From NCBI GenBank assembly GCA_964533785.1, contig CAZHNG010000002.1, positions 1-62,576 of the forward strand: 62,576 nucleotides of DNA. The letters are read 5' to 3'. The notes beneath the pieces are model-generated. The model worked only from the letters and a program-made list of their open reading frames with translations, did no database searches and was not told the DNA's origin. Shown piece after piece: positions 42,344-50,202 of this stretch; position 1 is the stretch's first letter; the number at the start of each line of letters is the position of its first letter. The translations under genes were made by a program, and so were the position numbers. Source of the stretch: JANQRV01 sp964533785 (GTDB lineage Bacteria > Bacteroidota > Bacteroidia > Chitinophagales > Saprospiraceae).

Positions 42344-44593
42344 ATGAGTAAAAAAAGCAAAAATACAACACGCAAACAATCACCCAAATCTAAAATTAAA
42401 AAGGTTAGACCGGGAGTAACGCCGAAGAAAAAGAAAACTACGGTTCCCGCTGCTACGGAAAAGGAACCTGTGTTTATCGATCCTTCTTCGTCAAAAGACC
42501 CTATGTTACGGCGAATCTTCTGGATTGCTGCCTTCGCCATCTTGATCGCGCTTGCCTTGTTATCCATCGGCAGTGGTATTAACGGCGATGATGAATTTCA
42601 GGTAGATTACTCCAATAAGCTTGTCCAATATTATACTACCTGGGGAGCCGATACTTCTGCACTATATGTGGAAAAAGGAAATATGCATTATTACGGTGGT
42701 TTTTTTGATTTGGTTACTGGTTTGACCAACTATGCGCTGGGATTTAATGAATTTGATGCCGCCTATCATAATGTCCGTCATATTTACAATGCGATATTCG
42801 GTTGGCTGGCCATGCTTTTCATCGGGCTATTGGTTAGTCGCGTAGGAGGCTGGCGGGCCGGCATTCTGGCTTTGCTGTTCATGTTCTTTTCTCCCCGTTT
42901 TATGGGACATTCTTTGATGAACCCAAAAGATATTCCCTTTGCTGCCGGATTTGCTATTGCTTTGTATTACCTGGTCTTATTGATGCGGCAATTGCCACAA
43001 ATAAAATGGCAAACTCTGTTGGGGTTATCCTTGGGATTAGCCCTGGCATTTGCAACCCGTGCCGGCGGATTACTGCTTATTGGCTATTTAGGATTGTTCT
43101 TAGGACTGGATTTTTTGTTGAAGTACGGTTTCAAAGGTATTTTCGACCAAACCCGGTATTTGGGAGCCTATGTGCTTTCGGGACTGATCATAGCCCTGGC
43201 CGGCTATTTTCTGGCTATATTATCTTGGCCCGCTGCCCTGGTTGATCCTATTGGCCATCCATTAAAAGCATTAAGTGAGTTTTCGGCCCTAGGGATTAAG
43301 ATCCGCTTACTTTTGGGCGGTGAGAACATCATGTCGGATAATACAGCCTGGTACTATCCTGTGATCTGGATGCTTTATACGATACCACTATTCGCCTTGC
43401 TTGGGTTTTTTGGAAGTTTGGCGATGGGCAAAATTTTGATCAAAAGGTATTCGGTTCAGGTCTTTGGATTACTGGTTTTCGCCACCCTTTTCCCCGTTCT
43501 CTATATCATTTACAAAGATTCGATATTACACGACGGATGGCGACATCTGATGTTTGTATACCCCAGTATGATAGCATTAGCTGCCTTGTTCTGGATAACG
43601 GTTGAAGACAAGTTAAAACCCAATAAAATAGGTAGCTATGCGCTTATTGCCATTATTGTGCTATCCGTGGCGGAACCTTTATTGTTCATTGTACGCAATC
43701 CGGCTTATCCTTATGTTTATTTTAATCCAATGGCAGGAGGCATTTCCCATGCGTTTGGCCGGTATGAAACTGATTACTGGGGGACCAGTGTAAAGCAAGC
43801 AATAGACTGGATGGAAAAAGAAGGCGTCCTGAGCGAACAAATGCAGGATACCGTTACCATAGGAACGAGCTTTTATTTTAATGTGAGCCGGATGACCTCC
43901 GATAAATACAATGGTAAAGTAAAAACCAAGTACGTTCGCTTTAATCAACGTTATAGCGAAGATTGGGACTACGGTATTTTTCCTTCTCGCTTTATCAGGG
44001 GGCCGCATTTAAGATCCAGGAACTGGCCCAATGACAAAACCGTTCATGTCGTCAGAGCTAATGGTGTTCCATTGACCGCGGTCGAAAAGAACGAAACCCG
44101 CAATGCCTATTTGGGCCAACAGGCCATTAAAAATAAAAATTGGAATAAGGCAGCAGAATATTTAAAAGAGGAAGCCGAACAATACCCCAAAAATGAACGG
44201 GCCTGGATAGGACTGGCTAACGCTTATTTGAATTTATCCGACTTCCCGGCTGCTACCGAGGCTGCAAAACAGGCGTTGAACGTCGCTCCTGAAAACGAAA
44301 ACGGTCTTAACTTCCTTGGACTGGCAACACTCCAAGGCGGGGATCAACAAGCTGCCATCGAAGCATTCCAAAAACTGACAGAAGTTAATAGGTCTTATTT
44401 CGCGCCTTATTATTACTTAGGGCTTATCTATCAACAACGGCAACAGTACAATGTCGCACTGGATTACGCGGAAAAGGCCATTCAATTAAATCCGAAATTT
44501 AAAGAAGGATACCAGCTACTTGGCAATATTTATAATGGAATGGGAGACCCCCAAACCGCACAGCAATATTATAATGCGGTCAATCAATTGTAA
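42344..44593 (+). CDS. Polytopic GT-C-type glycosyltransferase-like protein with C-terminal TPRs
   Basis: A 749-residue protein in three parts. Residues 1-50 are a lysine-rich cytoplasmic head (KSKIKKVRPG, PKKKKTT). Residues 60-460 hold about ten to eleven membrane helices, with an acidic first loop (GSGINGDDEFQVDYSNKLVQYY) like the Asp motif of GT-C sugar transferases, and RVGGWRAGILALLFMFFSPRFMGHSLMNPKDIPFA. Residues 580-749 are three to four tetratricopeptide repeats (KNWNKAAEYLKEEAEQYPKNERAWIGLANAYLNL). It likely moves a sugar from a lipid carrier onto an envelope substrate, with the TPRs docking a partner. Substrate unknown. Confidence 0.78.
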   Translation: MSKKSKNTTRKQSPKSKIKKVRPGVTPKKKKTTVPAATEKEPVFIDPSSSKDPMLRRIFWIAAFAILIALALLSIGSGINGDDEFQVDYSNKLVQYYTTWGADTSALYVEKGNMHYYGGFFDLVTGLTNYALGFNEFDAAYHNVRHIYNAIFGWLAMLFIGLLVSRVGGWRAGILALLFMFFSPRFMGHSLMNPKDIPFAAGFAIALYYLVLLMRQLPQIKWQTLLGLSLGLALAFATRAGGLLLIGYLGLFLGLDFLLKYGFKGIFDQTRYLGAYVLSGLIIALAGYFLAILSWPAALVDPIGHPLKALSEFSALGIKIRLLLGGENIMSDNTAWYYPVIWMLYTIPLFALLGFFGSLAMGKILIKRYSVQVFGLLVFATLFPVLYIIYKDSILHDGWRHLMFVYPSMIALAALFWITVEDKLKPNKIGSYALIAIIVLSVAEPLLFIVRNPAYPYVYFNPMAGGISHAFGRYETDYWGTSVKQAIDWMEKEGVLSEQMQDTVTIGTSFYFNVSRMTSDKYNGKVKTKYVRFNQRYSEDWDYGIFPSRFIRGPHLRSRNWPNDKTVHVVRANGVPLTAVEKNETRNAYLGQQAIKNKNWNKAAEYLKEEAEQYPKNERAWIGLANAYLNLSDFPAATEAAKQALNVAPENENGLNFLGLATLQGGDQQAAIEAFQKLTEVNRSYFAPYYYLGLIYQQRQQYNVALDYAEKAIQLNPKFKEGYQLLGNIYNGMGDPQTAQQYYNAVNQL

Positions 44594-44900
44594 CTAAGTG
44601 AGAAGCCAGATATAAGATGCTAGACTGTGTGTGATTGATTGTAAGGGTCCTGATGCTTGCGATCAGCACATTTATCGTCCTGATGCTTGCGATCAGCACA
44701 TTTATCGTCCTGATGCTTGCGATCAGGACATTTATCGTCCTGACTGTAAACGTCAGGAGAGTGTGTAATAAGCATAACTTATAATTGTCCATCCACTTAC
44801 TTATATATTGGGAATGAAGGATAAAGTGGGTCATTTTGGAAGGACTTTGGTTTACCTTGATCCTTTTGCCCATTCCTGTTTTTAATTTCAATCCGGGGCA
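44594..44900. other. Intergenic region upstream of tilS
   Basis: A 307-base spacer. Its first half holds the tandem hairpin repeat (44647-44758). A single heptamer-like GATGCTAGACTG occurs at 44617-44628. The remainder up to tilS is AT-rich with no ORF and no exact TAnnTTTG box. Confidence 0.5.
44647..44758. repeat. Tandem 30-bp hairpin repeat (3.7 units)
   Basis: Units at 44647-44676 and 44677-44706 are identical. The unit at 44707-44736 differs by one base. The fourth (44737-44758) is partial and changed. Each unit contains a hairpin, CTGAT-gcttgcg-ATCAG. In unit 3 it extends to 7 bp (TCCTGAT/ATCAGGA), and in unit 4 to TCCTGAC/GTCAGGA with a different loop (TGTAAAC). The pair next to the loop changes from T-A to C-G. 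There are no spacers of unique sequence, so this is not a CRISPR array. It lies 54 bases after the GT-C/TPR gene. Confidence 0.9.
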
Positions 44901-46256
44901 ATGAAAGATCCGTTCATCAAGTACATAAAAGAGAACGATTTGTTTCCAATGCAAGATCGGTTACTATTAGCGGTGAGCGGTGGGGTTGACTCCGTAGTGA
45001 TGGCTCACCTTTTCAAACGATATGGTCCAGGATTTGGAATTGCTCATTGTAATTTTAAGCTCAGAGAACAGGCATCCGACGAAGATGCAAGCTTCGTAAA
45101 GGCCTTGGCTCAGGAGTTGCAGGTACCTCATTTTGAAATTGAATTCGACACCGAAAATATTGCCCGAAAACAAAAAAAAAATATCCAGTTAATTGCCAGG
45201 GAGATGAGATATCAGTGGCTTGAGGAAATAAGATCTACAGAAGGATTCGATTACATCGCTACTGCCCACCATTTGGATGATAATATTGAAACGATTTTGT
45301 ATAACTGGACGAAAGGTACCGGTATCAAAGGCATGACTGGTATACCCGCAAAGAATGGGTTTATCGTCCGGCCGTTATTGTTTGCGGCAAGAAAAGAAAT
45401 TGAGGATTTTGCAAATTCAGAAAGCATAGCTTTCCGTACAGACCTAAGCAATGAAACAGACAAATATTCCAGAAACAAGATCCGGCATCACGTAGTCCCC
45501 GTTCTTCGTCAAATTAATCCTGCATTATCCAAAACAGCCGCTGATAATGCTGAAAATGCCAAAGCGATTGAGTATTGGTATTTAAAAGCAATTAATGAGG
45601 TCAAATCCGGTGCGGTAAAAGAAGATGAAACCGGAACAATATTAATTCAAAAAAACCGGGTCATTGATTTACCATTTTTGGAAAACTTATTGTACGAATG
45701 GTTTTCGGAAGTTGGGTTGAAAAGGGCTCAAGCCGTTCAACTAGCGACCGTTATCAGGGAAGGCTCAATAGGTAAACTATTTTTCACCCCTTCGCACCGC
45801 GTACTCATTGACCGGGATTACGTATTTATTGAACCAAAAGGTGGAGTTAATGCCGAGGAAGAAGCCTTTACCATAGCGCTAGGGCAAAAAGAATTACAGT
45901 TACCCGGTGCTTCCCTTAAATTTACCAAGGTAGATCCGAATGCCATGGATCTTTCTCTAATTTACCACAGTGAACCGGAAATTGCCTATTTAGCGCTGAA
46001 ACAGGATGATTTTCCCGTAAAGGTCAGACATTGGCAACCTGGTGATGTGTTCAAACCTCTCGGCATGAAAGGTAAAAGCCAAAAATTGCAAGACTATTTC
46101 TCAAACCGGAAAATTTCGAGATTCGAAAAAGAACAGATTTGGATCATGGAAACTAACAATGGAAAAATTTGCTGGATCATTGGCCACCGGATCAGTGAGA
46201 TATTCAAAATTACTTCTCCAGTCACCCCCTTCTACAAAGTAGAGTTATTCAAATAA
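44901..46256 (+). CDS. tilS: tRNA(Ile)-lysidine synthase
   Basis: A 451-residue N-type ATP pyrophosphatase that converts cytidine-34 of the AUA-reading tRNA(Ile) to lysidine, an essential decoding step. The PP-loop is AVSGGVDSVV (residues 24-33). GIAHCNFKLREQASDEDASFV and TAHHLDDNIETILYNWTKGTGIKGMTGI are the next conserved segments. The C-terminal domain (about 375-451: VRHWQPGDVFKPLGMKGKSQKLQDYFSNRKI) is the TilS substrate-binding domain. Complete. Its stop is two bases from that of the convergent thioredoxin gene. Confidence 0.95.
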   Translation: MKDPFIKYIKENDLFPMQDRLLLAVSGGVDSVVMAHLFKRYGPGFGIAHCNFKLREQASDEDASFVKALAQELQVPHFEIEFDTENIARKQKKNIQLIAREMRYQWLEEIRSTEGFDYIATAHHLDDNIETILYNWTKGTGIKGMTGIPAKNGFIVRPLLFAARKEIEDFANSESIAFRTDLSNETDKYSRNKIRHHVVPVLRQINPALSKTAADNAENAKAIEYWYLKAINEVKSGAVKEDETGTILIQKNRVIDLPFLENLLYEWFSEVGLKRAQAVQLATVIREGSIGKLFFTPSHRVLIDRDYVFIEPKGGVNAEEEAFTIALGQKELQLPGASLKFTKVDPNAMDLSLIYHSEPEIAYLALKQDDFPVKVRHWQPGDVFKPLGMKGKSQKLQDYFSNRKISRFEKEQIWIMETNNGKICWIIGHRISEIFKITSPVTPFYKVELFK

Positions 46257-46258
46257 AG

Positions 46259-46840
46259 TTACTCTCTCGCAGTCATCAACAAAGATTTGTAGGATTTTTT
46301 ATAAGTTGCCCAAGGCGTGTTTTTATACTTGTCAGTTGCAAAATAAGTGATGATCCTTTCAAATTCCTTAGGTGATTTGAAGCCGACTATGGCCTGGATG
46401 AACTTCATATCCTCTTCGAGAAAAACAACGGTAGGAAAACTAAAACGGCCATTGAGTAATTCAGCTGCTAATTCATGGTACCCACCCAATCCTGGGCGCA
46501 TAATGAATTCATAAGCTTTGCCATTATACTCTATGGTTTTCTTTGTTTCTGCATTGAACTTGACCGGGTAGAAGTTTTCGTTGATGTATTGAGCGATGTG
46601 CGGTTCGGCGTACGTTATTCTTTCCATTTCTCTACACCAACCACACCAGTTCGTATATATTTGCAGTAGGATTTTCTTATCGGACTTATCCCCGGAGATT
46701 TCAATAACTTCCTCTATATCCATCCAATGAATCAATTCCTCTTCTGAGTCGGCGACTGGTTGTCCAAATACCGTGAAGCTCGAGAATAGTGCTACCGCGA
46801 CACAGAACGTCGCCAAACTAAGTCTCTTAAGTTTTCTCAT
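46259..46840 (-). CDS. Exported thioredoxin-fold protein (WCGWC)
   Basis: A 193-residue periplasmic thioredoxin-like protein. The signal peptide ends near residue 27 (SFTVFGQ). The active site is Trp65-Cys66-Gly-Trp-Cys69 (IYTNWCGWCREMERITYAEP), like DsbD-C/DUF255-type thioredoxins, with the cis-Pro in FSFPTVVFLEE near residue 136. It probably keeps exported cysteines reduced or helps cytochrome maturation. No partner gene is adjacent. Confidence 0.85.
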   Translation of the reverse strand: MRKLKRLSLATFCVAVALFSSFTVFGQPVADSEEELIHWMDIEEVIEISGDKSDKKILLQIYTNWCGWCREMERITYAEPHIAQYINENFYPVKFNAETKKTIEYNGKAYEFIMRPGLGGYHELAAELLNGRFSFPTVVFLEEDMKFIQAIVGFKSPKEFERIITYFATDKYKNTPWATYKKSYKSLLMTARE

Positions 46841-46929
46841 GTTTAACCAGTATTAAGGTTGCTTTAAGATGTCTAAATAACAAAATATCGTTTATTAATG
46901 TGATAGGGGATAGTCACTTTAATTGAAGT

Positions 46930-47982
46930 TTAACATTTGTGAAAATAGACGGTTAGACGGTCTTGTGCGATACGAAATTCCCGGTAAGGAGGGGCTGGGA
47001 TAAGGGGAGCAGGAATCCCGCCTGAAAGCGTTTTTTCTCCGGTAAAAACCCGGGCTTCATCCCACACCTGGTGTTTTAGGAATTGTTTAAGGGTGTAAGC
47101 ACCTCCTTCGACTAAAAGGATGGCGAGATTATATTTTTGGTACAGTGTTCTGACAAGGTTATCCACAAAATTATTGGAAAAATCCATTTGAAGGAATTCA
47201 GTAGAAGGAAAGACCCCAATATCAGGCTTTTTTTCCGTTACGTAAATCGTTGGTGCACTATCCTTAAAAACTTTGTGACTGGCGGATAAGGATAATTTAG
47301 GGTCGATAACGATCCTGGTCGGGGAACGCCCCGGAAAATGCCGGTTGGTTAGTTGCGGGTCATCCGCTACAATGGTTTTATTGCCAACAATTATACCATC
47401 AATTTCATGACGCCATTTATGGGTAAGCCTTTTGCTATACGGATTGGTGATCCAAAATTGCGAACCACCCTCAGGGGCAAAAAATCCATTTCGGGTCTGG
47501 GCGTATTTTAAGATGATATAGGGGCGGCCTTGTTCGTTCAAAACGTAGCGAAACCTCAATAGCATTTTTCCCAGCTCCTCTAATACCCCGCTAATCACTT
47601 CTACCCCGGCATTACGCAGTATGGTTATTCCCTTTCCATTCACCTGGGGGGAATTGTCCAACACGGATATCACTACTCTAGGGATTCGATGCTGAAGGAT
47701 CAGGTTGGTGCACGCAGGCGTTTTCCCAAAAAAACAGCAAGGTTCCAGACTAACGTATAGGGTGGAGTTGGGAATCAGGTGTTTTTGTTTCTGAGGAACG
47801 CTATTAATGGCATGGACCTCAGCGTGTCCTTCCCCGTAATGTGCGTGGTAGCCTTCACCTATGATGCGGTTTTGATGAACTAACACGGCGCCAACCATGG
47901 GATTAGGGGAAACATAGCCGGCACCTTTCCACGCCAGGTCAAAACACCGGAGCATAAATAATTCATCTGACCGAGAAACCAT
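46930..47982 (-). CDS. ribD: Bifunctional riboflavin deaminase/reductase
   Basis: A 350-residue RibD acting at the second and third steps of riboflavin synthesis. The zinc deaminase domain comes first, with His-Ala-Glu in EGHAEVHAI and Pro-Cys-Cys...Pro-Ala-Cys in LEPCCFFGKTPACT. The C-terminal reductase domain (YIILKYAQTRNGFFAPEGG..., then VGNKTIVADDPQLTNRH and LLVEGGAYTLKQFL) is complete. I favour the Met whose codon ends at 47982 (MVSRSDELFMLRC). The frame allows nine more residues. No FMN riboswitch was recognised upstream. Confidence 0.93.
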   Translation of the reverse strand: MVSRSDELFMLRCFDLAWKGAGYVSPNPMVGAVLVHQNRIIGEGYHAHYGEGHAEVHAINSVPQKQKHLIPNSTLYVSLEPCCFFGKTPACTNLILQHRIPRVVISVLDNSPQVNGKGITILRNAGVEVISGVLEELGKMLLRFRYVLNEQGRPYIILKYAQTRNGFFAPEGGSQFWITNPYSKRLTHKWRHEIDGIIVGNKTIVADDPQLTNRHFPGRSPTRIVIDPKLSLSASHKVFKDSAPTIYVTEKKPDIGVFPSTEFLQMDFSNNFVDNLVRTLYQKYNLAILLVEGGAYTLKQFLKHQVWDEARVFTGEKTLSGGIPAPLIPAPPYREFRIAQDRLTVYFHKC

Positions 47983-48153
47983 ATCGCGAAATATTCTGAA
48001 TGGTAACAAAATAACTACAAACGCTTATATTGCTTTGTAAAAGAGCTTGAAATTTTATATTTTCGAAATTGTTCATTGAGCGGGCAAATTTCTTAAAGTA
48101 TTGTTGTAGTTGTTCTTTTGAACGGAATGTAATACAAAACAGACATAAATAAG

Positions 48154-48783
48154 GTGCTTTACAAGGTAAAACTTAAAAATGACGATGAGTCGGTTCTACT
48201 AGATGATCATGTATTTGAATATTTAACTACTGATCCTTACCTGGTAGAAGTCGATTTCATTAATAATTTACGCAAACACTCCAGTGGTTGTGCTGTTTTT
48301 CAAAAAACTTGGCGAAAAGCAGATGGCAGCTATAAAACAGAAACGATCTACCTGCACAAACTTGTGGCAGAAAAATTCCTTAAAGAGGAAAAAGACGGAA
48401 CGAAAAAATTGGTAGGCGCTAAAAATGGCAATAAACTGGATTGCCGGCTGGAGAATCTAGTCTACCGCAGTCGCTCCGTGGCAAGCAGAAAGCGTAAAAC
48501 AAGCAGCAGCGTTGGATATACCGGTGTCTACCGTGAAAACAACCGGTACCGGGCAGTGATATCCATTAACCGCAAATCAGTTCACATTGGTATGTTCGAT
48601 ACAGCCGAAGAAGCTGCATTGGCTTACAACAAAAAATCACGGGAACTTTACGGTGATGATGGTAAAATCAATGTCATCAAGTCAAAAAAGACTAAGGATC
48701 TCGCAGATCTGGAAGATAAAGTAAATGCACAAATGAAGACAAAAGCTAAACGCGGGAGAAAACCCAAGAAAAAAGAAGACTAA
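48154..48783 (+). CDS. AP2-domain DNA-binding protein derived from an HNH homing-type endonuclease
   Basis: A 209-residue protein. Residues about 40-105 resemble an HNH nuclease of the phage/homing type: His68 (IYLHKLVAEKFL) and NGNKLDCRLENLVY (91-104). The central histidine expected before the glycine-asparagine stretch (usually NHIDGN) is replaced by Gly-Ala-Lys-Asn (88-91), so cleavage is doubtful. An AP2/ERF-like DNA-binding domain follows (about 118-174: SVGYTGVYRENNRYRAVISI...AALAYNKKSRELYG). The lysine-rich tail contains an AT-hook-like KRGRKPKKK (199-207). The start is GTG at 48154, with no in-frame ATG upstream. It is a stand-alone gene, possibly domesticated as a nucleoid or regulatory protein. 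Confidence 0.75.
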   Translation: MLYKVKLKNDDESVLLDDHVFEYLTTDPYLVEVDFINNLRKHSSGCAVFQKTWRKADGSYKTETIYLHKLVAEKFLKEEKDGTKKLVGAKNGNKLDCRLENLVYRSRSVASRKRKTSSSVGYTGVYRENNRYRAVISINRKSVHIGMFDTAEEAALAYNKKSRELYGDDGKINVIKSKKTKDLADLEDKVNAQMKTKAKRGRKPKKKED

Positions 48784-49146
48784 CACCTCAGGGATTTTCG
48801 CCCGGAAAAAACCCGTTACGTGTTTTCCTTTCTGATTCTACATTTATAAACGAAGGGACATGTTGTAAAATGATTTGTTTTTCTTTGGTAATACTTCTAT
48901 TATTGAGCATGGCATCCTTCAGAATATAATGCTTGGTGTTGTCCATCCAAAAAATCAGGCTTGCTATTTCTTTAACACCCTGCATATGGGAAAATTTATT
49001 ACTACAGTAACACAGCCAATATTAGATGTTAACTTACTGCAATGAATGTAAAGGTCAATAAAAACTAATTGAATAACAAGATTTTACCAGTACTTTATGT
49101 CCGATTTTAGGAATATGGACAAGGTCAGGCTTCCATACAATCCTAT
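48784..49146. other. Spacer between the AP2 gene and the PAS-AraC gene
   Basis: 363 bases between convergent genes. It holds a weak 65-codon minus-strand ORF (48788-48985) and otherwise only AT-rich sequence. No hairpin terminator was found. Confidence 0.4.
48788..48985 (-). CDS. Possible small protein
   Basis: A 65-codon ORF (MQGVKEIASLIFWMDNTKHYIL...) starting after an AT-rich leader. It has a short helical start, is basic in the second half and has no known motif. It ends 4 bases from the AP2 gene stop. It could be genuine but may be chance. Confidence 0.28.
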   Translation of the reverse strand: MQGVKEIASLIFWMDNTKHYILKDAMLNNRSITKEKQIILQHVPSFINVESERKTRNGFFPGENP

Positions 49147-49923
49147 TTAAGCAGTTAAAGCTTGTTTTTCGAAATTTTTCGTAAATTCTTTGGGCGTATT
49201 TCCGGCAATTTCTTTAAAAACTTTATAAAAAGTGGATTTATTCTTAAACCCGCATTGTAATGCTATCCCGTAAAAAGTCAGATTATCAAAATCCCCGGAA
49301 GTCATCATCTTTTTGGCTTCGTCTATACGGTAAGTATTAATGAAAGTCTGGAAATTCATTCCGGTTTGATGGTTGACAACCTGGCTGAGGTATTTGGTGT
49401 TTGTCGATAATTCATCCGCCACTTTTTTCAAAGATAATTTAGGCTCTAAATACAATTGCCTCCCCTCTAAGATATGCTTGAGTCGGGAAAAAAGTTTGGC
49501 TTCTTCCACTCCTCTCAAACTGCTGGTTAAATATTTATTATTAGTCAGTGCAAAATGAGGAAGGATGGTTTCATCTTTAACTTTTGAGCCATCCACTTCA
49601 AAGGCGATGAAATTGGTCAATTTTTTGTCCATCCCGTAAATAGGATGTACAATCAATTTACAGATGTATTTTTCACCGTTTTTCCGGTAGTTAGTGATCT
49701 GTTCACGGATGGAAACCCCTGCATCTAAACAATGTCGTATTTTTCTTACCGATATTTCTTCTGTTTCAGGGCCTTGCAGTAAACTTGGCTTTTTCCCCAC
49801 TACTTCTGCTAAAGAATATCCCGTAATGGCCGTAAAATCCTCATTCACCCAGATAATTCTTCGCATTGCATCCGTTAAAATAACCGATATATTAGGTGTC
49901 ATAAAATATTTTTGTTTAAGCAT
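49147..49923 (-). CDS. PAS-sensor AraC-family transcriptional regulator
   Basis: A 258-residue regulator. The N-terminal PAS domain (about residues 5-115) is of the LOV-like subtype: VNEDFTAITGYSLAEVVGKKPSLLQGPETEEISVRKIR. The photoactive cysteine of LOV domains (NCRFLQG) is replaced (KPSLLQG), so it is probably not a flavin photosensor. The C-terminal AraC-type double helix-turn-helix (about 155-258) includes LKKVADELSTNTKYLSQVVNHQ and GFKNKSTFYKVFKEIAGNTPKEF. I prefer the Met whose codon ends at 49923. The frame continues to 49974 with a poor-looking start. It is divergent from the helicase-like gene (279-base spacer) and might control it. Confidence 0.85.
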   Translation of the reverse strand: MLKQKYFMTPNISVILTDAMRRIIWVNEDFTAITGYSLAEVVGKKPSLLQGPETEEISVRKIRHCLDAGVSIREQITNYRKNGEKYICKLIVHPIYGMDKKLTNFIAFEVDGSKVKDETILPHFALTNNKYLTSSLRGVEEAKLFSRLKHILEGRQLYLEPKLSLKKVADELSTNTKYLSQVVNHQTGMNFQTFINTYRIDEAKKMMTSGDFDNLTFYGIALQCGFKNKSTFYKVFKEIAGNTPKEFTKNFEKQALTA

Positions 49924-50177
49924 CGATTGAATTAAATGGTATATCATTAAACACAATAACTCGTTGATTACCATGGAGTAATAATACGATAATCTGATTA
50001 GAATTGTACTTTTTTAACTTTTATTCCCGAAAAAGCAAGCCTCTTTTCAAAAATCTAGAATTTTGTTTAAGGCTAGTCCACATAACATTACAATCCCTTG
50101 AACAAAAATAATTGAATGAAAATGTTTGAAGATTTCTGATAATAAATAGTATATTTCCAAACATTTAATAGATAAGT

Positions 50178-50185
50178 TATTTTTG
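50178..50185 (+). promoter_or_regulatory. Putative -7 element of the helicase-like gene
   Basis: TATTTTTG fits TAnnTTTG and lies 17 bases before the ATG at 50203. The -33 region has only an ATTTCC-like sequence. The divergent spacer 49924-50202 is very AT-rich. Confidence 0.4.
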
Positions 50186-50202
50186 TTTAAACGAACATAA
50201 CG

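Noticed and set aside
44647..44758. CRISPR-like array
   Set aside because: The units abut with no unique spacers, and no cas gene is in the window.
44580..44954. 124-codon minus-strand ORF with the repeated peptide TINVLIASIR
   Set aside because: The repeats are the translation of the 30-bp hairpin array. The ORF overlaps the tilS start on the other strand and the rest looks non-coding.
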